A model generated the notes under the pieces. The model ran no database searches and was not told the origin of the DNA. It saw only the letters and a program-made list of their open reading frames with translations. From Marinosulfonomonas sp. (GTDB lineage Bacteria > Pseudomonadota > Alphaproteobacteria > Rhodobacterales > Rhodobacteraceae), in contig JALSJL010000193.1 in NCBI GenBank assembly GCA_026989405.1, forward strand, positions 1 through 19,503: a stretch of DNA of 19,503 nt, read 5' to 3'. Shown one piece after another: positions 1 through 6,102 of this stretch. Position 1 is the first letter of the stretch, and every line of letters begins with the position of its first letter. Made by a program: the position numbers and the translations under genes.

Positions 1-306
1 GGTCTGCACCGGGTTCAGCGCCGTCATCGGTTCCTGAAACACCATCGAAATCTCATTGCCGCGCAAGGCGCACATCTCTTGCTCGCTTGCTGTCAGAAGG
101 TTTCGCCCCTCGAACATGACCTGCCCCGTCGCGTTTGCGCCATCGGGCAACAGGCCGGCAACCGAATAGGCGGTCATTGACTTGCCAGAACCACTTTCGC
201 CGATCACGCCAACGATCTGGCCCGGCTCGACATCAAGCGACACGTCGCGCAAAATCGCCGTTTCGTGAATGGCCAGAGACAGTTTCCTGATTTCGAGAAG
301 GCTCAT
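1..306 (-). CDS. Peptide/nickel-type ABC transporter ATP-binding protein (partial, DppD/OppD-like)
   Basis: This is the N-terminal 102 residues of a cytoplasmic ATPase that would power the adjacent permeases; the rest lies beyond the left edge. Seen: a Walker A motif GESGSGKS at residues 36-43 and a Q-loop segment MVFQEPMTALNPV around residue 91, which is characteristic of the DppD/OppD/GsiA branch of oligopeptide transporters. The ATG at 304-306 overlaps the TGA of the upstream permease gene by four bases (ATGA), which indicates translational coupling and supports this start. The signature motif, Walker B and the C-terminal oligopeptide domain are not visible. A second ATPase (DppF/OppF type), or a fused double ATPase, is expected further left but cannot be checked here. 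Confidence 0.93.
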   Translation of the reverse strand, partial: MSLLEIRKLSLAIHETAILRDVSLDVEPGQIVGVIGESGSGKSMTAYSVAGLLPDGANATGQVMFEGRNLLTASEQEMCALRGNEISMVFQEPMTALNPVQT

Positions 307-1151
307 GCGCGCGCCCTTCGCAGGCGCGGATCAAACAGATCGCGCAACCCGTCCCCCATGAGGTTCAGCCCAAGGACCGTGAACACGATGGCAAGCCCCG
401 GAAAAATCGCGATGTGTGGCGCAAGGCTGATCAGGGTCTGCGCATCCGCAAGCATCCGCCCCCAGCTTGGGGTTGGCGGCTGGGCCCCCAGCCCGACATA
501 GGACAGCCCGGCCTCGGCCAGAATGCCAAGCGAAAACTGGATCGTCCCCTGCACGATCAGCAAGTTGGCGATGTTGGGCAGAATGTGCTCGGCACTGATG
601 CGCGCCGCGCCCTTGCCGGCCACCCGCGCCGACATCACATAGTCGCGCTTCCACAGTGAAAGGGCCGCACCGCGCGTGAGCCGGGCAAAGACCGGGATGT
701 TGAAGATGCCGATCGCGATGATGGCATTGACTGCCGAGGCGCCGAAAACGGCGGTGATCATGATGGCGATCAGAAGCGCCGGAAAGGCAAAGACAAGGTC
801 ATTGCCGCGCATGATGATTTCATCAAGCAGGCGCCCCGCGCGGGCGGCCGCGGCAAGGCCAAGCGGCACGCCCATAACCATCCCGATCCCCACCGCGACC
901 AGCGCCACGGCGATGGAGGTGCGCGCGCCCACCATGATCATCGAAAAAATGTCGCGCCCGAAATGGTCGGTGCCAAACCAATGCATCGCCGACGGCAATT
1001 GCAGCCTCTCGCTGATTGTCAGCCTGGCCACATCAAACGGCGTCCAGAAGAAGGAAAGCAGTGCTGCGCCAAGAAACAACAGGCTCAAGATCAGGCCAAA
1101 CATGAAACTGCGCGAAGACAGCGCGGCCCGCACCCAGCCCCCGCGCCCCAT
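303..1151 (-). CDS. ABC transporter permease, DppC-like
   Basis: This 282-residue inner-membrane permease belongs to the DppC/OppC (binding-protein-dependent transport, BPD_transp_1) family. Seen: a cytoplasmic N-terminus and a first hydrophobic helix near residues 17-37, the OppC-type N-terminal region leading to a FGTDHFGRDIFS motif, several further membrane segments, and the conserved EAA-loop region (DYVMSARVAGKGAARI) that docks onto the ATPase. It is followed by the family-typical ILPNIANLLIV segment and SYVGLG. Its ATG shares one base with the TGA of the upstream DppB-like gene (TGATG), and its own TGA overlaps the ATPase start. It should pair with the DppB-like protein as a heterodimeric channel. 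Substrate cannot be read from the sequence; family members carry peptides, nickel, glutathione or opines. Confidence 0.95.
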   Translation of the reverse strand: MGRGGWVRAALSSRSFMFGLILSLLFLGAALLSFFWTPFDVARLTISERLQLPSAMHWFGTDHFGRDIFSMIMVGARTSIAVALVAVGIGMVMGVPLGLAAAARAGRLLDEIIMRGNDLVFAFPALLIAIMITAVFGASAVNAIIAIGIFNIPVFARLTRGAALSLWKRDYVMSARVAGKGAARISAEHILPNIANLLIVQGTIQFSLGILAEAGLSYVGLGAQPPTPSWGRMLADAQTLISLAPHIAIFPGLAIVFTVLGLNLMGDGLRDLFDPRLRRARA

Positions 1152-2098
1152 CAGCCCCGACTCCGCAAACGCGGGTCAACTGCGGCATAGGCCAGATCAA
1201 CCGCGAAATTCACCACGACCACCGCAAAGACCAGCAGCATCACGACGCTTTCGACCACGATCAGATCCCGCTGTGAAATGCTCTGGAACACCAGCCGCCC
1301 GAGGCCGGGCAGGAAAAAGACGTTTTCAATGATGATGGCCCCGGCCAGCAAAAAGGAAAACTGCAGCCCGATGATCGTCAGCACCGGGATCATCGCGTTG
1401 CGCAGCGCGTGGCGGCGCAAGACCTGGCGCCGGGTCAGCCCCTTGGCGCGCGCGGTGCGGATGAAGTCTTCGTCCAGCGTGTCCAGCAGGGCCGACCGCA
1501 TGACCCGCGCAAGGATCGACGCCTGCGGTAGCGCCAGTGAAATGGCCGGCAGCAGCAACGCCTTCAGGCCGACAGCAAGCCCCTGATCCCACCCCGGAAA
1601 CCCGCCGGCAGAAAACCAGCGCAGGTTGATGGCGAAGACCAGAACAATCAGCATCGCAAACCAGAAATTCGGGATCGCGACACCCAGCTGAGTCACCCCC
1701 ATGACCGCGACATCCCAGGCCGAGCCTCTTTTGGTCGCGGCCAGAATGCCGGCCGGAAAAGCGATGAGCGTTGACATGGTCAGAGCGAAGAGCGCCAGGG
1801 GAAGCGATATCCACAGCCGTTCACCGATCATGTCGGCAACTTCGGTGCGGTAAGTATAGGACGTGCCGAAATCACCCCGCACCAGCCCGGTGATCCAGTT
1901 CACATAGCGTTGAAAGGGGCCGACGTTCAGCCCGAGTTCTTCACGAAGCGCCGCCACCGTGTCGGGCTGGGCGTTTATCCCCAGCATATAGCTGGCGGGA
2001 TCGCCCGGAACCACCTCGATGGCCACGAAAATCACCACGCTGGCCACAATCAGGCTCAGCGCAAGCGACAACAGTCTTTTCAGCGTGTAGCGCAGCAT
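1151..2098 (-). CDS. ABC transporter permease, DppB-like
   Basis: This 315-residue integral membrane protein is the DppB/OppB-type partner permease. Seen: the usual N-terminal start MLRYTLKRLLSL running straight into a membrane helix, the periplasmic loop with VPGDPASYMLG and a FGTSYTYRTEVADMI region, and an EAA loop DFIRTARAKGLTRRQVLRRH followed by LRNAMIPVLTIIGLQ. All of these are typical of the family, and the length is normal. The start lies 67 bp downstream of the binding-protein stop, beyond a perfect stem-loop, and has only a weak Shine-Dalgarno sequence. Its level is probably set lower than that of the binding protein. The stop codon overlaps the DppC-like start by one base. Confidence 0.95.
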   Translation of the reverse strand: MLRYTLKRLLSLALSLIVASVVIFVAIEVVPGDPASYMLGINAQPDTVAALREELGLNVGPFQRYVNWITGLVRGDFGTSYTYRTEVADMIGERLWISLPLALFALTMSTLIAFPAGILAATKRGSAWDVAVMGVTQLGVAIPNFWFAMLIVLVFAINLRWFSAGGFPGWDQGLAVGLKALLLPAISLALPQASILARVMRSALLDTLDEDFIRTARAKGLTRRQVLRRHALRNAMIPVLTIIGLQFSFLLAGAIIIENVFFLPGLGRLVFQSISQRDLIVVESVVMLLVFAVVVVNFAVDLAYAAVDPRLRSRG

Positions 2099-2125
2099 TG
2101 TTCGCCATCTGGGTGCAAGAGGGGG

Positions 2126-2153
2126 CGGAACCCCGACACCGGCCGGGGTTCCG
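2126..2153 (-). other. Perfect 10-bp stem-loop between binding-protein and permease genes
   Basis: CGGAACCCCG at 2126-2135 and CGGGGTTCCG at 2144-2153 are exact inverted complements around an 8-base loop. There is no T-run after it in the minus-strand direction, so it is not a standard intrinsic terminator. Comparable stem-loops downstream of solute-binding-protein genes (as in the mal and opp operons) protect upstream mRNA from 3' decay or reduce read-through. That role here is inference. Confidence 0.7.
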
Positions 2154-2165
2154 AAGGCTCAGATG

Positions 2166-3653
2166 TCAGTCTTCCCAGTAGACCGCCGTCAGATCGGTCG
2201 CCTGGGTCGGTGCATTTTCCCAAAGGCCGACGACCTTTGCGTTGGCAACCGTGAGCGCTGCCAGCTGGAACAGGTAGCCGTTCACATAGTCCTTGGAAAT
2301 GGTCGCCTGGGCAGCTCCAAGCATCGCGGCGCGCTTTGTCGGGTCGGTCGTGGCGTTCAGCTCCTCCATCAGCGCCTGGAATGCCGGGTTGTCATACTGG
2401 AAATAATAGTCCGGCTGCGCATAGATGCCGATGTCCAGCGGCTCGGTGTGGCTGACGATGGTCAACCCATAATCCTTGCCCCGGAACACCTGCTCCAGCC
2501 ATTGAGCCCATTCCACATTGGTGATCTCGGTCTTGATGCCGACAGCGGCAAGCTGGGCGGCGATGATCTCTCCGCCGCGGCGGGCATAGGACGGCGGCGG
2601 CAGTTTCAGGGTGGTGGTGAAGCCATCCGGAAACCCGGCCTCGGCCAGCAGCTTCCTTGAAAGCTCCGGATCATGGGTCGACAGCGCGGTCAGGTCGACA
2701 TAGGCCGGGTGATGCGGCGCGAAATGGGTGCCGATCGGCGTGCCGTAACCAAACATCGCCCCGTCGATGATTTCCTGCCGGTTGATCGCATGGGCCAGCG
2801 CCTCGCGCACCTTCACATTGTCAAATGGCGGCATCTTGTTGTTGGTCGACAGGATGGTTTCGCCTTCGGTCGAGCCGACCAGAACCTGAAAACGTGGGTC
2901 CGCTTCGAACTGCGGCAGGTTCTCGGGGGCGGGGAAGCCGGTAAACACGTCGACGTCTTCCGCCATCACCGAGGCAAACGCCGCGGTCGGGTCGGAAATG
3001 AACTTGAACGTCGCCTTTTCCAGCTTGGCCGGCGTGCCCCAGTAATCCGGGTTCCTGGTGATCTCGATCTTGTCGCCCTGCACCCAGTTGCTGAACTTGA
3101 ACGGGCCGGTGCCGACAGGGTTGGTCTTGATGGTGTCGATGCTTTCCGGCGCCACGATCACCGCGTCGCCCCAGGCCAGGTTGAACAGCATGTTGCCGTT
3201 GGGTTCGGACAGCTTCACTTCCACCGTCAGCGGATCGATCACGTTGACTTCGGCAATGGCGGCAAACAGCGCCTTTTGTGCATTGGCCGAATCTTCGGCC
3301 CGTGCGCGATCAAGCGTGAACTTAACGTCATCGGCGTTCATGTCCGTGCCGTCATGAAATTTCACCCCGTCGTGCAGGTGAAACGTGTAGGTCAGCCCGT
3401 CATCCGAAATGTCCCAGCTTTCGGCCAGCCCCGGAACGATTGCGCCGGTCGACGTAAACCGCGTCAGGCCTTCGAAGATGTTGGCATATGTCACCGAGTC
3501 AATCGCCCCGGCCGCGGCCGATGTCGGATCGAGGTGGGGCGGTTCAAGCTGCATGCCCACGGTAATGTCGGTTTGGGCCGCCTGCGCCAGACCAGCGCTC
3601 AGCGCGAGCACGGCAACCCCGGCGAACGCGGTCTTGATGGTGAAATGTTTCAT
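2166..3653 (-). CDS. ABC transporter periplasmic solute-binding protein, family 5
   Basis: This 495-residue protein is exported to the periplasm and delivers substrate to the DppBC-like permeases. Seen: a signal peptide (MKHFTIKTAFAGVAVLALSAG with an AQA-A cleavage site near residue 25) and the SBP_bac_5 hallmark block AESWDISDDGLTYTFHLHDG followed by VKFHDG and a NADDVKFTLDR segment. Later come a VGTGPFKF motif and an NPDYWG motif, both conserved in DppA/OppA/NikA relatives. The length is normal for the family. The ATG at 3651-3653 shares one base with the TGA of the hydrolase gene (TGATG), and a purine-rich ribosome site (GGAAGGA) precedes it inside the hydrolase coding end. The ligand is unknown. 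The neighbouring M20 hydrolase suggests a peptide or N-acyl amino acid, which is inference. Confidence 0.95.
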   Translation of the reverse strand: MKHFTIKTAFAGVAVLALSAGLAQAAQTDITVGMQLEPPHLDPTSAAAGAIDSVTYANIFEGLTRFTSTGAIVPGLAESWDISDDGLTYTFHLHDGVKFHDGTDMNADDVKFTLDRARAEDSANAQKALFAAIAEVNVIDPLTVEVKLSEPNGNMLFNLAWGDAVIVAPESIDTIKTNPVGTGPFKFSNWVQGDKIEITRNPDYWGTPAKLEKATFKFISDPTAAFASVMAEDVDVFTGFPAPENLPQFEADPRFQVLVGSTEGETILSTNNKMPPFDNVKVREALAHAINRQEIIDGAMFGYGTPIGTHFAPHHPAYVDLTALSTHDPELSRKLLAEAGFPDGFTTTLKLPPPSYARRGGEIIAAQLAAVGIKTEITNVEWAQWLEQVFRGKDYGLTIVSHTEPLDIGIYAQPDYYFQYDNPAFQALMEELNATTDPTKRAAMLGAAQATISKDYVNGYLFQLAALTVANAKVVGLWENAPTQATDLTAVYWED

Positions 3654-4996
3654 CAGTTTTTTCCTTCCTTGCTGGTTGGTTGCGGTGCGCTTGCGTGACG
3701 ATCGCCCGCCAAAAGCTCAATCAGACTGCGCCCCATTACCTTGGCGGAGTCAACCATGTCGTCGACTCCGACCCATTCGTCCGGCTTGTGCGCCAGGTCG
3801 AGAATGCCGGGACCGTAGGCGATGCAGTTTTTCAGCCGCCCGATACGGTCGATGTGTTTCTGGTCATATGTTCCCGGCGACACCACATATTGCGCGTCCT
3901 TGCCCAATACCTCGCGAATGGCCCGAGAAACGGTTTCCACGACAGGCGCATCGCGCCTGGTCATTGTCGGAAGAACCTCGTGCATCGGTCTGAGATCATA
4001 GGAAAATCTGTCGCGCCGACCCTTCACGCGCTCAAGCAGATCAGTGATTTCCGCCCGAACCTCATTGATGGTTTCCTCCATCAGGAAACGGCGATCAATC
4101 ACCATGCGGCAACTGTCGGCCACGCAGGGGCTGGGCAGGCTTGCGCGGTAGTCGTCCAGTTCGGCCTGCCCGCCATGGATCGAGTTGATATTCAACGTGG
4201 ATTGACGCGCACCTTCCGGCACCACGGGCATGGCCGTGCGTTTTTGTGCGAGCGCCGGGAACAGGCTGTCTTCCATTTCACTCAGGACAGCCCCCATGTG
4301 GCGTATCGCGCTGTCGCCCAGAAACGGCATCGACCCGTGTGCGATCTCGCCGAATGTCTCGATTTCCGCCCACCAGACGCCACGGTGTCCAAGACACACC
4401 CGGTCCTTGTTGAGCGGCTCGGGGATGATCACATGCTGCACGCGTTCGGGGCTGAAGAACCCCTTTTCGGCCAGATAGGCGACCCCGCCCTGCCCGCCGC
4501 TTTCCTCATCCGCCGTGCCCGATATCTCGACCGCGCCGGAAAAGTCGGGAAAGGCCTCAAGAAAGGCTTCGGCCGCGATGATGGAGGCGGCCAGCCCGCC
4601 CTTCATGTCACAGGTGCCCCGGCCATAAATGCGACCGTCGCTCAGTTCGCCGCCAAACGGGTCCTTCGTCCAGCCGCGCCCGACCTCGACCACATCAATG
4701 TGGCTGTTGAAATGCACGCATTCGCCCGCATGGGCGCCCTCGCGCCTGGCAACGACGTTCCAGCGCGGATAGCGCTCGCTGTCGCCGATGGCCCCTTCGG
4801 CACGGATCAGTTGAACCTCAAACCCGCTCTTGCTCAGCCTGCGGGACAGATACTCGCAGATTTCAAGGTAGTGATCGCCCGGCGGGTTTAGCGTCGGAAT
4901 ACGGACAAGATCCCGGGTAAGCGCAATCAGGTCATCGCGCCGGTCTTCAACAAGCCTGTCCAGCTGCCTGCCCCGGTCGCCCTGCCCATCCGCCAT
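3653..4996 (-). CDS. M20-family metal-dependent amidohydrolase (ArgE/DapE-like)
   Basis: This 447-residue cytoplasmic hydrolase belongs to the acetylornithine deacetylase / succinyl-diaminopimelate desuccinylase group, which cleaves N-acyl or peptide bonds with a dinuclear metal centre. Seen: HID at 99-101 (ligand H99), GRGTCDMKGG with bridging D130, ADEESGG with general base E164 and ligand E165, IPEP with E193, AHGSMP in the lid domain with H220, and C-terminal LAHKPDEW with H403. The metal set is therefore complete and the enzyme is probably active. It is the first gene of the operon, with a strong purine ribosome site (AAGGGGGAAG) before the ATG. The acyl group and substrate are not identifiable. 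An ArgE role in arginine synthesis is unlikely given the transporter context. Confidence 0.93.
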   Translation of the reverse strand: MADGQGDRGRQLDRLVEDRRDDLIALTRDLVRIPTLNPPGDHYLEICEYLSRRLSKSGFEVQLIRAEGAIGDSERYPRWNVVARREGAHAGECVHFNSHIDVVEVGRGWTKDPFGGELSDGRIYGRGTCDMKGGLAASIIAAEAFLEAFPDFSGAVEISGTADEESGGQGGVAYLAEKGFFSPERVQHVIIPEPLNKDRVCLGHRGVWWAEIETFGEIAHGSMPFLGDSAIRHMGAVLSEMEDSLFPALAQKRTAMPVVPEGARQSTLNINSIHGGQAELDDYRASLPSPCVADSCRMVIDRRFLMEETINEVRAEITDLLERVKGRRDRFSYDLRPMHEVLPTMTRRDAPVVETVSRAIREVLGKDAQYVVSPGTYDQKHIDRIGRLKNCIAYGPGILDLAHKPDEWVGVDDMVDSAKVMGRSLIELLAGDRHASAPQPTSKEGKN

Positions 4997-5039
4997 GAAA
5001 CTTCCCCCTTTCAGGGTTCACAGTATCACGGCAAACAAC

Positions 5040-5057
5040 TACGGTAGCAATACCGTA
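5040..5057. promoter_or_regulatory. Dyad between divergent operon and PAS-LuxR gene (candidate operator)
   Basis: TACGGTAGCAATACCGTA has 7-bp arms (TACGGTA / TACCGTA) around a 4-base centre GCAA. It lies in the 82-bp gap between the hydrolase start (4996, leftward) and the regulator start (5079, rightward). An 18-bp dyad fits the size of sites bound by dimeric LuxR-type HTH proteins such as lux boxes. Assigning it to the adjacent regulator is inference. Confidence 0.55.
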
Positions 5058-5064
5058 TATCCAC

Positions 5065-5070
5065 GGAGAG
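5065..5070 (+). promoter_or_regulatory. Ribosome binding site fixing the regulator start
   Basis: GGAGAG lies 8 bases before the ATG at 5079. The longer open frame from 4995 has no comparable site, and its extra 28 codons would overlap both the dyad and the start of the divergent hydrolase gene. The start at 5079 is therefore preferred. Confidence 0.8.
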
Positions 5071-5078
5071 GTTCGAAC

Positions 5079-5633
5079 ATGACCGGCCCGGACGACTTGC
5101 AGAGACTGGCCTTTGAGCACGCCCCGGTCGGTCTGGTTCTGACAGAAAACCGGGTCATCCGGGCCTTGAACAAGACCTTCGCCCGGATGATCGGATATCG
5201 GAAAAGGGAACTGCTCGGCCAATCATTTCGCATGCTCTACGACAGCCGCGACGACTTTGAAAAGATGCGCGACATCGGCCTTCGGGCCCTGACCGAGCGG
5301 CGGGACTACTGCGACGAGCGGCTCATGCTCAGGCGCGACGGCAGCCGAATCTGGTGCCGATTTCGCGCCCATACCCTGACACCGGATGCACCGCTGAACA
5401 GGATGATCCTCAGCTATGCCTTGCTGTCTGACACCTTGCCCGCCCCGGCCCTGACCCGGCGTGAACGCCAGGTCGTGTCACTCTTGGCGCGCGGAATGAC
5501 AAGCAAGGAAGCCGCCCGGGAGCTGGCCTTGTCGCCACGCACCGTGGAAGATGTGCGCGCCAGGCTGCTTCGGAAATTTGGCACCAGGAACACCGCCGAA
5601 CTTGTCGCACGCTTTACAGGGTTGGAGATTTGA
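5079..5633 (+). CDS. PAS-domain LuxR-family transcriptional regulator
   Basis: This 184-residue protein is a probable one-component regulator. Seen: an N-terminal PAS domain at about residues 5-115 (FEHAPVGLVLTENRVI, then NKTFARMIGYRKRELLGQS, then LMLRRDGSRIWCRF, all classic PAS blocks). It is followed by a GerE/LuxR-type helix-turn-helix at about 125-182 (LTRRERQVVSLLARGMTSKE, then ARELALSPRTVEDVRARLL). No receiver domain or kinase is present, so the PAS domain would sense the signal directly, by ligand or cofactor. It is transcribed divergently from the hydrolase-transporter operon, which is the usual layout for a dedicated regulator of an adjacent uptake module. Its stop is only three bases from the stop of the convergent usg gene. 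Signal and direction of regulation are unknown. Confidence 0.9.
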   Translation: MTGPDDLQRLAFEHAPVGLVLTENRVIRALNKTFARMIGYRKRELLGQSFRMLYDSRDDFEKMRDIGLRALTERRDYCDERLMLRRDGSRIWCRFRAHTLTPDAPLNRMILSYALLSDTLPAPALTRRERQVVSLLARGMTSKEAARELALSPRTVEDVRARLLRKFGTRNTAELVARFTGLEI

Positions 5634-5636
5634 CAG

Positions 5637-5906
5637 TCAATGCAGGGTGAATTCCTGCACCACGTTGCGCCATTCATTGGCCGCGATCATCTTGCGATGA
5701 ACAAACCGTACCGAATGCAATGGCCCCTCGATTTCCGTTTGCCAGAACTCGATGAACTCGAACAGTTTCGGATAGTCCGGCGCAAGGTCGTATTCCTGCC
5801 AGATGAAACTGTTCAGGACCAGTTGATGGTCAGGCATCCGGTAGAAAAGTTCGGCCGTGGTCAGCCCGTAGCCGCGCAGCATCAATTCCGTTTCATTTTC
5901 AGCCAT
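5637..5906 (-). CDS. usg: Usg family protein (unknown function)
   Basis: This 89-residue protein matches the Usg-like family of Alphaproteobacteria, named after a Zymomonas mobilis protein. Seen: the characteristic blocks LRGYGLTTAELFYRMPDH, IWQEYDLAPDYPKLFEF and EIEGPLHSVRFVHRKMI, ending in FTLH, at the full usual length. There is no signal peptide or membrane segment, so it should be cytoplasmic. The start ATG follows an AGGGCG ribosome site. It is divergent from gyrA across a 191-bp AT-rich gap and convergent with the PAS-LuxR gene. The biochemical function of the family is not known to me, so none is assigned. Confidence 0.9.
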   Translation of the reverse strand: MAENETELMLRGYGLTTAELFYRMPDHQLVLNSFIWQEYDLAPDYPKLFEFIEFWQTEIEGPLHSVRFVHRKMIAANEWRNVVQEFTLH

Positions 5907-6022
5907 GTTTCGCCCTATGATTGATTCGCTCGGAAATCATGGCACATTCAAATTACTATTCAATAAAAACAAAGTGTTAGCACTCGAGCGCAGCGGCTGC
6001 CGGATTTGGAGCCAAGCAGGGA

Positions 6023-6052
6023 TTGCACCCCATATCCCGCATCTGATATGCT
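6023..6052 (+). promoter_or_regulatory. Candidate sigma-70 promoter for gyrA
   Basis: TTGCAC at 6023-6028 and TATGCT at 6047-6052 are separated by 18 bases. This would place transcription start near 6059, about 38 bases before the GTG start of gyrA. It is the best match seen in the 191-bp gap between usg and gyrA. Confidence 0.5.
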
Positions 6053-6092
6053 CGGCAACACAAGATGTAGAACTTACACGAACAGGCGCAAT

Positions 6093-6102
6093 TTCACGTG
6101 AA
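6093..6102. repeat. Palindrome TTCACGTGAA spanning the gyrA start codon
   Basis: A perfect 10-bp palindrome contains the GTG initiation codon at 6098-6100. A protein bound here, or local pairing of the RNA, could affect gyrA expression, but this is inference. No other copy was noticed in the window. Confidence 0.4.

Noticed and set aside
5977..5985. TTAGCACTC, identical to the left arm of the HrcA CIRCE operator
   Set aside because: The right arm GAGTGCTAA is missing after 9 bases, so it is only a half-site in the usg-gyrA gap.
5999..6040. tRNA-like fragment in the gyrA upstream region (minus strand)
   Set aside because: No acceptor stem partner, anticodon arm or canonical T-loop could be traced.
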